64,000 nt of DNA from JAFMDF01 sp965222705 (GCA_965222705.1 CBDCUO010000023.1:1-64000); one strand, 5' to 3'. Positions 44,940-53,812 are shown, counted from the stretch's first letter. Translations and numbers: made by a program. Notes: generated by a model from the letters alone, not told the origin.

Positions 44940-47111
44940 ATGGGCGACAAAAAGAAAAATATTTTTCAAAGGTTTTTGCAGTTAGCTGCCTTACCCACGG
45001 ACACAAATGAGCAACGACTGAAAAAAGAAAACTTAATGCTCATGTCCACCCATTTTACGGCAGTAGGATTGGTTTGGGGCTTTGTATATCTGATGAACGG
45101 GCTTTGGCTGCCAAGTTGTATTCCTTTTTCTTATACCATTCTTTCAAGTATTAGCATCGGGATTCTTGTCGGGAATAAAAACTTTACCTTTTTTAGGAAT
45201 ACACAACTTAGCTTTATTCTTTTATTGCCTTTTTTGCTCCACCTTAGCCTTGGAGGATTTATACCATCCAGCGCCGTAATACTATGGGCAATTGTTTGTC
45301 CAATGGCTGCCTTGTTTTTTATTACCATTCGCCAATCCGTATATTGGTTTTCTGCTTTTTTGGTCTTAATAATTATTGCCTTTTTGATTGATGATGAGTT
45401 GTCAAAATATTACAGTTGGGACATTTCTGATACTTTTATAGACACACTCTTTGTCTTGAACATAGTAGGTGTTTCCGTTTTGGTCTTTCTCGTACAATTT
45501 TATTTTGCAAGAAATGAACGGTCGCTTAAAAGAGAGGTTGAAGAACAAAATGAACTGTTAGAAATCCAATCAGAGCAGCTCAAGGAATTGGATAAAATAA
45601 AATCAAATTTCTTCGCCAATATCTCCCACGAGTTTAGGACACCTTTGACCCTCATTCAGGGTATTTTAAAAAATGCAGCCCCCATTAGCAAAGAGGACCG
45701 TTCTATAATGAAAAGAAATGCGGACAGGTTATTACAATTAATCAATCAATTACTTGACCTGACAAAACTGGAATCAGGGAAGATGCAGTTAAAAAAAAGG
45801 ACCATTGATTTAAATCAGGAAGTCAGAAACATTGCCCAGCTTTTTGGGTCGGCAGCCAAAATAAAAGACATCTTGTTCCAACTCAATGGCAGCTTGTCTC
45901 TCCATAAAAAAGCGGAAAAAGTCTTGGCAACATTAGACCCCATTCAAATCCAAAAAGTGTTGGCTAATCTAATATCGAATGCAGTAAAATTTTGTCCTGA
46001 AGGAGGTGAAATTGATATTCATATCAAAAATGAGGATGCTTTTGCAAAAATTATCATCTCTAATACTGGAGAGGATATTCCAAAAGAACAACTGCAGGAA
46101 ATTTTCAATCGATTCCATCAGGTAGAAAGCGGCTCCACCAGAGGTTATGAAGGAACAGGCATTGGTCTTTCGTTAGTCCATGAGATTGTTACCTTACATG
46201 GCGGTCGGATTACTGTAACCAGCAAAAATCAAATAGTACGTTTTGAAGTTACCCTGCCTAAAGGGCAGATTGGGGTATTGGAAGAGATAGAAGCATCAGA
46301 CTACTTGATAGAAACGCCCAGACAGATTAAGGAGGAGACTGCTACTAGTAAAGAAAAAAATCAACTGAAAATACTGGTGGTTGAAGATTATCCTGATTTG
46401 AGAAATTTTATCAAACGCATACTCCACAATTCCTATTCGGTGATAGAAGCTTCAAACGGAGAAGAGGGGGTACAATCGGCACTTGAAGAAACGCCAGATT
46501 TAATCATCTCAGATATAATGATGCCCAAAAAAGATGGCATCCAGCTTTGTACGGAACTTAAAAGCCACCCTGCGACCAACCACATCCCCATCATTCTATT
46601 GACAGCCAGAGCTTCGAAAAAAGATAAATTTAAAGGCTTAGACCACGGAGCAGATGATTACCTTACCAAACCTTTCGATGAATCAGAGCTTTTGGTACGG
46701 ATAAGAAACCTGCTTCAAATCCGCAAAAAACTTCAGCAGAAATACCAAAAGGAAATCTGGTTAAAACCCAGTAAAGTAAAAGTCACTTCCAATCAGGAGA
46801 AGTTTCTACAGCAGTTAAAAGAAGTATTGGAGGAGAACCTATCCAACGAGGTTTTAACGGCTGAATACCTCGCTAAAACGATGGCGCTGAGCCGCTCTCA
46901 GTTTCACCGCAAGCTCAAAGCCTTGACCAACCAATCTACTACTGAGTTTATCCGAACTTATAGGCTCGAACGAAGTGCTGAACTGTTGAAACAAAAATTC
47001 GGCAACGTTTCTGAAATTGCTTACGAGGTTGGATTCAGCAATCGAACTTATTTTAGTACCTGCTTTCAAAAACATTTTGGCTGTCCGCCTTCTGAATATA
47101 TCGGCTCCTGA
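44940..47111 (+). CDS. Membrane hybrid histidine kinase with receiver and AraC HTH domain
   Basis: 723 aa. Six transmembrane helices (about 32-200) are homologous to those of the cyclase upstream (PFSYTILS, ILWAIVCP, FIDTLF). Then follow HisKA (NFFANISHEFRTPLTLIQG, about 222), HATPase_c (LANLISNAVKF, GTGIGLSLVHEIV), receiver (LVVEDYPDLRNFIK, phospho-Asp in LIISDIMMPKKDG, Lys in YLTKPF) and the AraC HTH (ISEIAYEVGFSNRTYFSTCFQKHFG). The protein senses at the membrane and binds DNA directly. It probably controls the cyclase promoter with its phased repeats, which is inference. Confidence 0.94.
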   Translation: MGDKKKNIFQRFLQLAALPTDTNEQRLKKENLMLMSTHFTAVGLVWGFVYLMNGLWLPSCIPFSYTILSSISIGILVGNKNFTFFRNTQLSFILLLPFLLHLSLGGFIPSSAVILWAIVCPMAALFFITIRQSVYWFSAFLVLIIIAFLIDDELSKYYSWDISDTFIDTLFVLNIVGVSVLVFLVQFYFARNERSLKREVEEQNELLEIQSEQLKELDKIKSNFFANISHEFRTPLTLIQGILKNAAPISKEDRSIMKRNADRLLQLINQLLDLTKLESGKMQLKKRTIDLNQEVRNIAQLFGSAAKIKDILFQLNGSLSLHKKAEKVLATLDPIQIQKVLANLISNAVKFCPEGGEIDIHIKNEDAFAKIIISNTGEDIPKEQLQEIFNRFHQVESGSTRGYEGTGIGLSLVHEIVTLHGGRITVTSKNQIVRFEVTLPKGQIGVLEEIEASDYLIETPRQIKEETATSKEKNQLKILVVEDYPDLRNFIKRILHNSYSVIEASNGEEGVQSALEETPDLIISDIMMPKKDGIQLCTELKSHPATNHIPIILLTARASKKDKFKGLDHGADDYLTKPFDESELLVRIRNLLQIRKKLQQKYQKEIWLKPSKVKVTSNQEKFLQQLKEVLEENLSNEVLTAEYLAKTMALSRSQFHRKLKALTNQSTTEFIRTYRLERSAELLKQKFGNVSEIAYEVGFSNRTYFSTCFQKHFGCPPSEYIGS

Positions 47112-47215
47112 TTGTCTGCCTTTGGTGGTTTATTTGTAGTTGTAAAGGAGAGAATATTTTGTTTGTAATTCATCGATAGCTTACTTTGCAAAGCATTGGA
47201 ATTAGAAATAACGAA

Positions 47216-47326
47216 AGGCTAACAAAGCGTATATGTCCATGCTTCCTATGCGGGCGCACGCCATTTACACCAACCGTTGCTGCGCCAACCTCCCTTCGGT
47301 CGGCAGTCGCTTGACCGTTGGCAGTA
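47216..47326 (+). repeat. attC-like site 13 with 41-bp mini-cassette remnant
   Basis: The left core AGGCTAAC matches the start GTTAGCCT at 40204, 7 kb away. The stem arms do not match each other (GTATATG left, ATTTACAC right), so the site looks like a hybrid of two. The shortened family 2 unit is 47277-47317. The right core is GTTGGCAGTA (47317-47326). Confidence 0.8.
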
Positions 47327-47342
47327 ATTAAAACATCACTAA

Positions 47343-48179
47343 ATGAAAGAGTTAAAACTTATTCTTTGTTTTATTTTGTTTACTTATTGCAAATCTTTTG
47401 CCCAAGAAATAGGGGTTGAAACAAAAATTCAAAAGATTTCCAATGGGGCTTTAGCTTATGAATACGTTGAACATACTAATGACACATCATTACCCACTAT
47501 AGTTTTTGAATCAGGAGCATTATCCAGTTCTAGCTATTGGAACCCAGTAATCGACTCCATTTCAAAATACGCAAATACTATTAGATATGATAGGGCTGGG
47601 CTGGGAAGAAGCCTTGCACCCTCTGACACTATTAGGTCAGCGAATCAAATAGCAAAAGAATTAAATGAGCTATTAGACTCAATAAAAATAAAGAAGCCAA
47701 TTATTTTAGTTTGTCATTCAGCAGGAGGATTTTATGGCAGAGCTTTTTCGCATCATTATGGCGAAAAGGTCAAAGCCTTGGTTTTAATTGAATCTCCATG
47801 CACTAAATGGGAAAGTTTATTAAGGTCAAGTTTATCTAATAGACAAAATGAAGAGCGAGATGCAATTCTAAAACGGAATCGACTCGAATTATCTATTTAT
47901 GAAAGAGAAGAATATCAAGCGTCAGAATTGAACAGAAAAATTTTGAATCTCCATCCAACAATGCAAACCCCTGTTTATATTATTTATGGAAACAATCATA
48001 ATTGGCCCGAAAATTATAATGTTAATTTACTCAATAAAAACTGGGAAGAGTGCCAAGAAAGTCTTGCCAATATTTCCACCAATAGCAAGACAATTATTGC
48101 AAATGGTTCTGGACATCACGTGTTTCAAGAATTTGATTTACCCAATTTTCTAAGGAACATGATTACTGAATTAGATTAA
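47343..48179 (+). CDS. Exported alpha/beta hydrolase
   Basis: 278 aa with signal peptide (LKLILCFILFTYCKSFAQ). The nucleophile elbow is ILVCHSAGGFYGRAF (about 123), the oxyanion region is TIVFESGALSSSSYW (about 55) and the catalytic His is in IANGSGHHVFQEF (about 260). It is probably an esterase or lipase acting in the periplasm. It is six bases upstream of the next gene. Confidence 0.88.
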   Translation: MKELKLILCFILFTYCKSFAQEIGVETKIQKISNGALAYEYVEHTNDTSLPTIVFESGALSSSSYWNPVIDSISKYANTIRYDRAGLGRSLAPSDTIRSANQIAKELNELLDSIKIKKPIILVCHSAGGFYGRAFSHHYGEKVKALVLIESPCTKWESLLRSSLSNRQNEERDAILKRNRLELSIYEREEYQASELNRKILNLHPTMQTPVYIIYGNNHNWPENYNVNLLNKNWEECQESLANISTNSKTIIANGSGHHVFQEFDLPNFLRNMITELD

Positions 48180-48185
48180 AAGACA

Positions 48186-49517
48186 ATGAAATCGATACTA
48201 TCATTAGCCCTATTCTTAACAACGCTAAATTGCTTCTCTCAAAACAAAATTGCAATTACAATTGACGACTTACCTTGTACAAATTGTGAAGGTATAGGTG
48301 TTTCAAAAGAGATAAATAAAAAGCTTATAGAAACCCTCAAGGAATATAAAGTGCCTGCAATAGGTTTTGTGAACGAGAGCAAGCTGTATACAGATGAAAA
48401 ACCCGACCAAACTAAAATTGACATTTTAAGGGAATGGTTGAAAAATGAATTGGATTTGGGAAATCACACTTTTTCGCACATTTATATCAATAATACCACA
48501 ATCAAACAGTATGAAACGGATTTGCTAAAAGGTGAAATTATTTCAAGACCACTGCTCAAAGAATATGATAAAGAGTTAAAATATTTTAGGCATACTCAGT
48601 TGAGAACGGGACCTACTCCTGAATACAAGGCACAATTAGACAAAATCTTATCTGACAATCATTATACAACTGCACCTGTAACCATGGACAACGATGAATA
48701 CATATACGCATATTGTTATCGTAAAGCAAAAGAGAATGGTGAATCTGCTTTGATGCGTTTAATCGCGTACGATTATATCAACTATATGAAAACCATTTTT
48801 AACCATTATGAAAGAATTTCAAAAGATTTTTTAGGTTACAACCTTAATCATATATTGTTATTACACGCAAACGAATTGAATTCAGATTACCTCTTATTCT
48901 TGCTATATTTTTTGAAAAGAAAGGGATATTCCTTTGTTTCCTTAGATGAGGCTTTAAAGGATAAAGCTTATCAATTGCCAGAAAATCATTCCGAAAGGGG
49001 ACTTTCCTGGATTTACAGATGGCAACTCGCCAAAGGTTTGCCTATTGAGCCTCAACCAGAAGTTACTCAAAAAGTGTTTTCATTATTTGATAATTACAGA
49101 AACAATCGTAAAATAGGGGATTATCAAGCACTTATTGGGCCTAAAAATGACATTGATAGTATCCTGAAAAAGATTGAAAATTTCTCACAATTCTATATAT
49201 TAGGCGACTATGATAACTTGGTTGAATCCTATTCTATTGATGGTAAAATATTTCCTGATAGAGCTGGGATAATTGAAGGTCAAGTGGAGATAAAAAACAG
49301 GTGGGTTTTACCACAAAATAGAACGGTAACAAGTCATATCATTACACCCGTTGAAATTCAAGTTATTGGAAATACCGCCTATGATTATGGTTATTATGAA
49401 GGAGAAACCACCTTTTTAAATGGAAAAATTTCAAGATGGATTGGCAAGTATGTAATTGTTTGGAAAAAAGAAAATGGAAGTTGGAAAATTTACCTTGATA
49501 TTTGGAACAGATTATAA
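48186..49517 (+). CDS. Exported polysaccharide deacetylase fused to a SnoaL/DUF4440-like domain
   Basis: 443 aa. The signal peptide is followed by a NodB-type deacetylase domain: KIAITIDDLPC near 20 (catalytic Asp), LGNHTFSHIYIN near 95 (metal H-x3-H), YFRHTQLRTGPTPEY near 138. The C-terminal 120 residues (FSQFYILGDYDNLVESYSIDGKIF...WRIYL-like end) form an NTF2-like domain of the DUF4440 type. The fusion with the hydrolase gene in one cassette suggests work on an acylated cell-wall or lipid substrate. Confidence 0.85.
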   Translation: MKSILSLALFLTTLNCFSQNKIAITIDDLPCTNCEGIGVSKEINKKLIETLKEYKVPAIGFVNESKLYTDEKPDQTKIDILREWLKNELDLGNHTFSHIYINNTTIKQYETDLLKGEIISRPLLKEYDKELKYFRHTQLRTGPTPEYKAQLDKILSDNHYTTAPVTMDNDEYIYAYCYRKAKENGESALMRLIAYDYINYMKTIFNHYERISKDFLGYNLNHILLLHANELNSDYLLFLLYFLKRKGYSFVSLDEALKDKAYQLPENHSERGLSWIYRWQLAKGLPIEPQPEVTQKVFSLFDNYRNNRKIGDYQALIGPKNDIDSILKKIENFSQFYILGDYDNLVESYSIDGKIFPDRAGIIEGQVEIKNRWVLPQNRTVTSHIITPVEIQVIGNTAYDYGYYEGETTFLNGKISRWIGKYVIVWKKENGSWKIYLDIWNRL

Positions 49518-49519
49518 AC

Positions 49520-49590
49520 TACTGCTAACAAGGTGTATGTCGTTCATGTCGGCTAAACGCCGCCACGCCGTATACACTAACCGTTCGCTG
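49520..49590 (+). repeat. attC-like site 14, minimal form without mini-cassette
   Basis: The left core TACTGCTAAC pairs with the cassette start GTTGGCAGTA at 47317 with one mismatch. The stem is GTGTAT / ATACAC, followed by a five-base spacer (TAACC) and the right core GTTCGCT (49583-49589). At about 70 bp it has the size of a classical attC. Confidence 0.9.
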
Positions 49591-49608
49591 TAACTAAAAA
49601 ATGAAAAA

Positions 49609-49941
49609 ATGAAACTATCTGATTACGAAATTGAAGTTTTGAAATTAATGCTGAAGAATGAATTCAGCATTAAAGAGATATATGAAATCTGCAAATCTGA
49701 AATACGAGATTACGAATTTACTGGTGCAGGATACTTCCTTAAATTAAAAAATGAGATTTTTCCTGTCAATAGAAAAGTAATATCTGAACCTATAATTATT
49801 GGAAGAACAGATAACTTTAATGTTGGTTTTGTTTTATTTATGGAGAACAAGGCGCTAACAATTGAATGTCATAGCTGGGGAGATAAAAACCCAACAAAAA
49901 ATATCCGTCAAGAAAAACTAACTATTGAAATTAGCCAATAA
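49609..49941 (+). CDS. Small protein of unknown function
   Basis: 110 aa (KLSDYEIEVLKLMLKNEFSIKEIYEICKSEIRDYEFTGAGYFLKLKNEIFPV...). Predicted mixed alpha/beta; the phrase FTGAGYFLKL recurs in small immunity-like proteins, but no family can be assigned with confidence. Confidence 0.65.
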   Translation: MKLSDYEIEVLKLMLKNEFSIKEIYEICKSEIRDYEFTGAGYFLKLKNEIFPVNRKVISEPIIIGRTDNFNVGFVLFMENKALTIECHSWGDKNPTKNIRQEKLTIEISQ

Positions 49942-49949
49942 TATTAACA

Positions 49950-50308
49950 TGAACAAAATTGACGAAATATTAAAAATGGATGATGAAACTGATATTGTCA
50001 TCTCAAGTCAATAATGGTGGATTTGACTAATATTTTTTTAACAGCTCTGGAGAATACGCAAATGAAACATTGAAGGCATTAGAGAAAATTAATGCACCGA
50101 AAATGGCAGAAATTCTAAATCAAGCGATAACAATTTTTCCATCAACACAAAAAATACGGAAGCCAGGAGAGAATTAATGAAAAATTTGCCGGAAAGAATT
50201 TCAGATAAATGGGACAAACTTGGTGATGAATTTTATGAATATCCTGAAAATTTTGCTGATTTGATAATCAGATACGTGAAAGACCACAAAGAAAAATTTG
50301 AAGAATAA
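49950..50308 (+). pseudogene. DUF4375 (DMP19-like) gene remnant
   Basis: After a short start (NKIDEILKMDDETDIVISSQ, then stop) the frame shifts and gives YANETLKALEKINAPKMAEILNQAITIF, a second break, then LPERISDKWDKLGDEFYEYPENFADLIIRYVKDHKEKFEE. These are the conserved pieces of DUF4375/DMP19-type proteins. At least two frame breaks are needed, so the gene is dead. Confidence 0.7.
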
Positions 50309-50322
50309 AAAAGAAAACGAAA

Positions 50323-50390
50323 CCTAACAATGCGTATTCATCAGGTGGGCCGCATAGGCTCACCTGATGAATACGCGGGCCGTTAGCCTT
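50323..50390 (+). repeat. attC-like site 15, minimal form without mini-cassette
   Basis: The left core CCTAAC, the long perfect arm TGCGTATTCATCAGGTG with CACCTGATGAATACGC and a loop of about 14 bases lead to the right core GTTAGCCTTC (50382-50391). The left core does not match the cassette start GTTCGCTGT at 49583, so this cassette is a fusion of two. Confidence 0.9.
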
Positions 50391-50587
50391 CATTAAGACA
50401 AAGAAAAACCAATGATAAAATTCTTTAGAAAAATTAGACAACAATTGCTTACTGAGAATCGGTTCACTAAATATTCGCTTTATGCAATAGGAGAAGTTTT
50501 TCTTGTTGTAATTGGTATTCTAATAGCACTTCAGATAAATAATTGGAATGAAAGCCGAAAACATGATAAAAAACTTCAGGTACTCTT

Positions 50588-52033
50588 TACTTGACTTTAG
50601 CCATTTAAGCAGCTCTGGTAGCCATAAAAAATAAATGGTCAAGCCAATGTTGATTTAATTTATGAATGTCAGGTTTATCCCTAGACATTGAAAAATAATT
50701 ATTTCGCCAAATTAGCAATCTAACAGAGGCGATAGCATCCGAAAAAGTCGGATGTGATTTTTGATACCATGCTGTCGTTTTTACTACTAATAAATTTTGT
50801 TGGTGTAGCTTATCGGTCATAATGGTGATGATGCTAAATAACGCCATCAAAATTGGAGTTGTTCTAGCTATTGCTTTATCAGACCATTGTCTTTGAGTTT
50901 CTACTCCTAAATGAGTTCTGACTTCTTCAAAAGTGACTTCAACCGTCCATCTTCGGATAAAGAAGTTAATAATCTCAAGAATAGGTAAGTCTAATTTAGT
51001 ACATAATAAGGCACTTGTTTTAATAACTCCATTAGGGTCCTTAATCAAACCCCATCGAATAGGTAAAGGCCTCATTCCTGAATGATACCAAATGGCAGTT
51101 CCTGTAGCAATTAATAATTCTACTTGTCCATGATTGTACCATTTAGGAATAGTCAGTTTTACCCATTGAGTGGTTGGGTCATCAGCTAGTTGTTCTAGAT
51201 TTTTTAATCGCTGACCCTTTTTACGATTTCGTCCAGGACGCCCTTTAGGTCTTTGAGGAACAAAATCATAAAGTGCAGCATCTAGACGCAACCGAGTGAT
51301 GACACAAACATGATTACGCACAGCTGCTAGTAGTTCAATGACCGCATAAGAAGAGTCTGCCACAATGATAATCAAGCGATTAGGCAACCAACGACTTAGT
51401 TGCAACATCATCTGGCGAGCCCAATCGGTTATTTTCTTATGCTGTTTGCCATTTTGCTCATTGTACCGTTCAGAAGGAGCCAGTACCGTCAGAAATGGTA
51501 ATGCCGATACTCGGTTAGCCCAACTGATGGGTGTTAGAAGCATCATACTAATCCATCTTAGACCGCTACACTTGACAAAGTGACTTTTGGAAGATCGCAC
51601 TGGGTCTCTATAAATGCCTTTTGTCTTTATTGCTTTTCCTCGTCTTCTTTCTATTGTTTCATCTATGCCAAAAATTAATGGCTCAGACGATAGGGAAAAA
51701 TGTTTGACAAGTTGAAGTAATAAAATATGGGCTGATTTATAGCACGACCACTTGGCTCTACTTAGGACTCGATGGTATTTATGAAAACGTTTTTCGTTAC
51801 TAAGTCCAACTGCTCTTAAGGCACTACAGACTGTACGACGACCGACTACTAAAATACTACCTAGTAGTAAAAATTTTGCATGTTCAAAGACCTTGTGGCT
51901 AAATATCGGAGCAAATACCGATATTTGCTGCAAGAATTCTTTTGGAAGAGTAAACATTTTTTATTGATTTTGGCGAATCAAATTTACTCATCTTTAAGAA
52001 TTCTCTTTTTATTTTCAAATGGCTAAAGTCGAG
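50588..52033 (-). mobile_element. IS701/IS4-like insertion sequence, copy 2
   Basis: 1446 bp, the same length and ends as the element at 15542-16987, with CTT outside both ends. It disrupts the DUF6090 gene. The near-identity of the copies shows that this IS is active in this genome or was very recently. Confidence 0.88.
50605..51957 (-). CDS. DDE transposase (IS701/IS4-like), second copy
   Basis: 450 aa, identical to the product of 15559-16911 except for one visible Trp-to-Ser difference (in NRVSALPF, residue about 169). The DDE residues are unaffected. Confidence 0.9.
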   Translation of the reverse strand: MFTLPKEFLQQISVFAPIFSHKVFEHAKFLLLGSILVVGRRTVCSALRAVGLSNEKRFHKYHRVLSRAKWSCYKSAHILLLQLVKHFSLSSEPLIFGIDETIERRRGKAIKTKGIYRDPVRSSKSHFVKCSGLRWISMMLLTPISWANRVSALPFLTVLAPSERYNEQNGKQHKKITDWARQMMLQLSRWLPNRLIIIVADSSYAVIELLAAVRNHVCVITRLRLDAALYDFVPQRPKGRPGRNRKKGQRLKNLEQLADDPTTQWVKLTIPKWYNHGQVELLIATGTAIWYHSGMRPLPIRWGLIKDPNGVIKTSALLCTKLDLPILEIINFFIRRWTVEVTFEEVRTHLGVETQRQWSDKAIARTTPILMALFSIITIMTDKLHQQNLLVVKTTAWYQKSHPTFSDAIASVRLLIWRNNYFSMSRDKPDIHKLNQHWLDHLFFMATRAA

Positions 52034-52906
52034 CTTAAAGGAAGTTCAGAAAGAATTAATATACAATATCGAAGAAGCAACAAGCGCTTTGAATTATTAC
52101 AAAAGCAAAGATTCATTATTTTATAGCGTGCTGAACAAAGAGGCTACTTACGAGGATTACCAAACAAATAGCCAACTGCCTTTACTTATTATGTATGAAA
52201 TGTCCCTTGAATTGAAGGATAAGGCGTTTGATAATCTGATTTCTTTCATAGGAGATTATGAGTTGCATAATGATTCTTTAGTTAACGAATTGGTGTACTT
52301 ATATGATAATTTTAAAGAAAGACTTTTAATTGTTGAGGGAGAAACCTCCCGTAATGATTTTGAGATGCTCAAGAAACTCAAAAACGAAAAGGAATGGTAT
52401 CATGAATTCCATCTTAGTAAAAACACTAATAAGTATCCCGATAGGGTAATTGAATACTTCTTAAATGACCCATTCTACTTAAATGAAGTAAGTTATCGAG
52501 AAGCAATTGGTTTTCAATTGCATTGCAAAATGATTATGTCATTTCGCCAACTTGCCATAGACGTTCACAAAGAGTTATCGCTACAAATAGGAGCAACGAT
52601 GAATAAATCTATTATTGTCAAAGATATTAATGAATTTGAGCATTTAATTGGGGATTATCAAAGCAACGATGGTCTTTACAATTTGGAAATAAAAATTGAG
52701 AATGACGAACTGGTTTATTTTCATCAGAGAAAAACGGATTTATCCAATGGGACGAGACGCATTTTGAATCCTGCAATAGATACAAAAAATACTTTTGTAA
52801 TTAATAATGCATTTGGGGCATTTAGGTATGATGAAAAGGCAGAAATAAACGGTTTAATTTTATCATTAGGAAGCAAAAGGCGGAAATATACTAAATTAAG
52901 AAAAAC

Positions 52907-53020
52907 GAAAGGCTAACAATGTATATGATGGTCATGCCCAGCAAAAGCTGGTCACGCCACATATACGAGACCGTTGCTGCGCCAACCTCCCTTCGGTCGG
53001 CGCTTGACCGTTGGCAGTAA
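52907..53020 (+). repeat. attC-like site 16 with 37-bp mini-cassette remnant
   Basis: The left core AAGGCTAAC matches the start GTTAGCCTT at 50382. The stem is GTATATG / CATATAC with the AGC-AAAA-GCT apex, almost the same as in site 2. The short family 2 remnant is 52974-53010. The right core is GTTGGCAGTA (53010-53019). Confidence 0.9.
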
Positions 53021-53085
53021 GCAGAGAAAAGATTTGCAAACTATTCAAAAAGCACGTATTTTTGTAAAAATTAAAATACGTAAAA

Positions 53086-53343
53086 ATGAGTACTAAATTA
53101 ACATTAACAGTTGATAAAGCAATCATCGAAGCTGCCAAAAAATATGCGAAATCGAATGGAAGGAGCCTGTCAAATATCATTGAAGAATATTTGAAGTCCC
53201 TTGTTCAAAATAAAACAGATAATAGTGATTTTGAAATAAGTCCACTTGTTCAATCCCTGTGGGGTTCGGTCAAGCCGCTTCCAGAATCAATGGACTATAA
53301 AGAAATATTGGCAGAAGAATTGACAAAAAAATATTTGAAATGA
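53086..53343 (+). CDS. Ribbon-helix-helix-like antitoxin (DUF6364-type)
   Basis: 85 aa. The N-terminus STKLTLTVDKAIIEAAKKYAKSNGRSLSNIIEEYL is a ribbon-helix-helix DNA-binding domain. The C-terminal part (LVQSLWGSVKPLPES...YKEILAEELTKKYLK) should bind the toxin. Its stop overlaps the toxin start (ATGA), the usual coupling of toxin-antitoxin pairs. A palindrome-like AT-rich promoter lies at 53040-53085. Confidence 0.88.
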   Translation: MSTKLTLTVDKAIIEAAKKYAKSNGRSLSNIIEEYLKSLVQNKTDNSDFEISPLVQSLWGSVKPLPESMDYKEILAEELTKKYLK

Positions 53344-53762
53344 AAAGAATATTTCTTGATACGGATGTGGTCATGGATTTTTTAACGAGACGTGAACCTT
53401 TTGCCATAGAATCCATGAAATTAATGGAGTATGGCAACCGAAAAGAACTGGAATTGAATATATCGTCATTATGCCTGAGTAATGTTCACTATTTGATTTG
53501 CGGAATAGAAAACAAATCCAAGGCAAGGGAAAAAATAATAGGAATGTTGAAATTGGTAGAGACACTTTCGGTACACAAAAGTACAGTAGAAAAAGCTGCT
53601 TATTCAGAGTTCAAGGATTTTGAGGATGCCATTCAAAATTATTGTGCGGAAGAAAACGGAATCAAATCAATTATAACAAGAAATGTAAAGGATTTTTCCA
53701 GAAGTAGTTTATCAATACAAACGCCCAAAGAATTTATCATCGAATTTGAAAAGAAAAAATAA
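53340..53762 (+). CDS. PIN-domain ribonuclease toxin (VapC-like)
   Basis: 140 aa. The PIN acidic residues are visible: IFLDTDVVMDFLTRREPF (Asp 7 and Asp 11), EDFEDAIQNYCAEENG (about 97-110) and TRNVKDF (about 120). It is paired with the antitoxin just upstream. Toxin-antitoxin pairs are typical cargo of large integron arrays, where they are thought to stabilise the array. Confidence 0.9.
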   Translation: MKRIFLDTDVVMDFLTRREPFAIESMKLMEYGNRKELELNISSLCLSNVHYLICGIENKSKAREKIIGMLKLVETLSVHKSTVEKAAYSEFKDFEDAIQNYCAEENGIKSIITRNVKDFSRSSLSIQTPKEFIIEFEKKK

Positions 53763-53765
53763 AGC

Positions 53766-53812
53766 CTGCTGCCAACAAAGGCTAAAATGTCAATAGCCCC
53801 CTTGATAAACCA
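53766..53812 (+). repeat. attC-like site 17, left half only
   Basis: The left core TGCTGCCAAC pairs with the cassette start GTTGGCAGTA at 53010 (eight of nine bases in GCTGCCAAC), followed by AAAGGCTAAAATGTCAATAGCCCC. The right arm, mini-cassette and right core are missing, so the array is deleted here. Bases 53813-53932 hold no gene. Confidence 0.75.

Larger units (their letters stand above)
50412..52916 (+). pseudogene. DUF6090-type single-pass membrane protein, interrupted by an IS
   Basis: The start KFFRKIRQQLLTENRFTKYSLYAIGEVFLVVIGILIALQINNWNES is the hallmark of a Bacteroidota family (DUF6090) with one transmembrane helix. After the IS the frame resumes at 52035 with LKEVQKELIYNIEEATSALNYYKSKDSLF and runs to 52916. 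Removal of the element plus one CTT gives a continuous frame. The function of the family is unknown. Confidence 0.82.
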
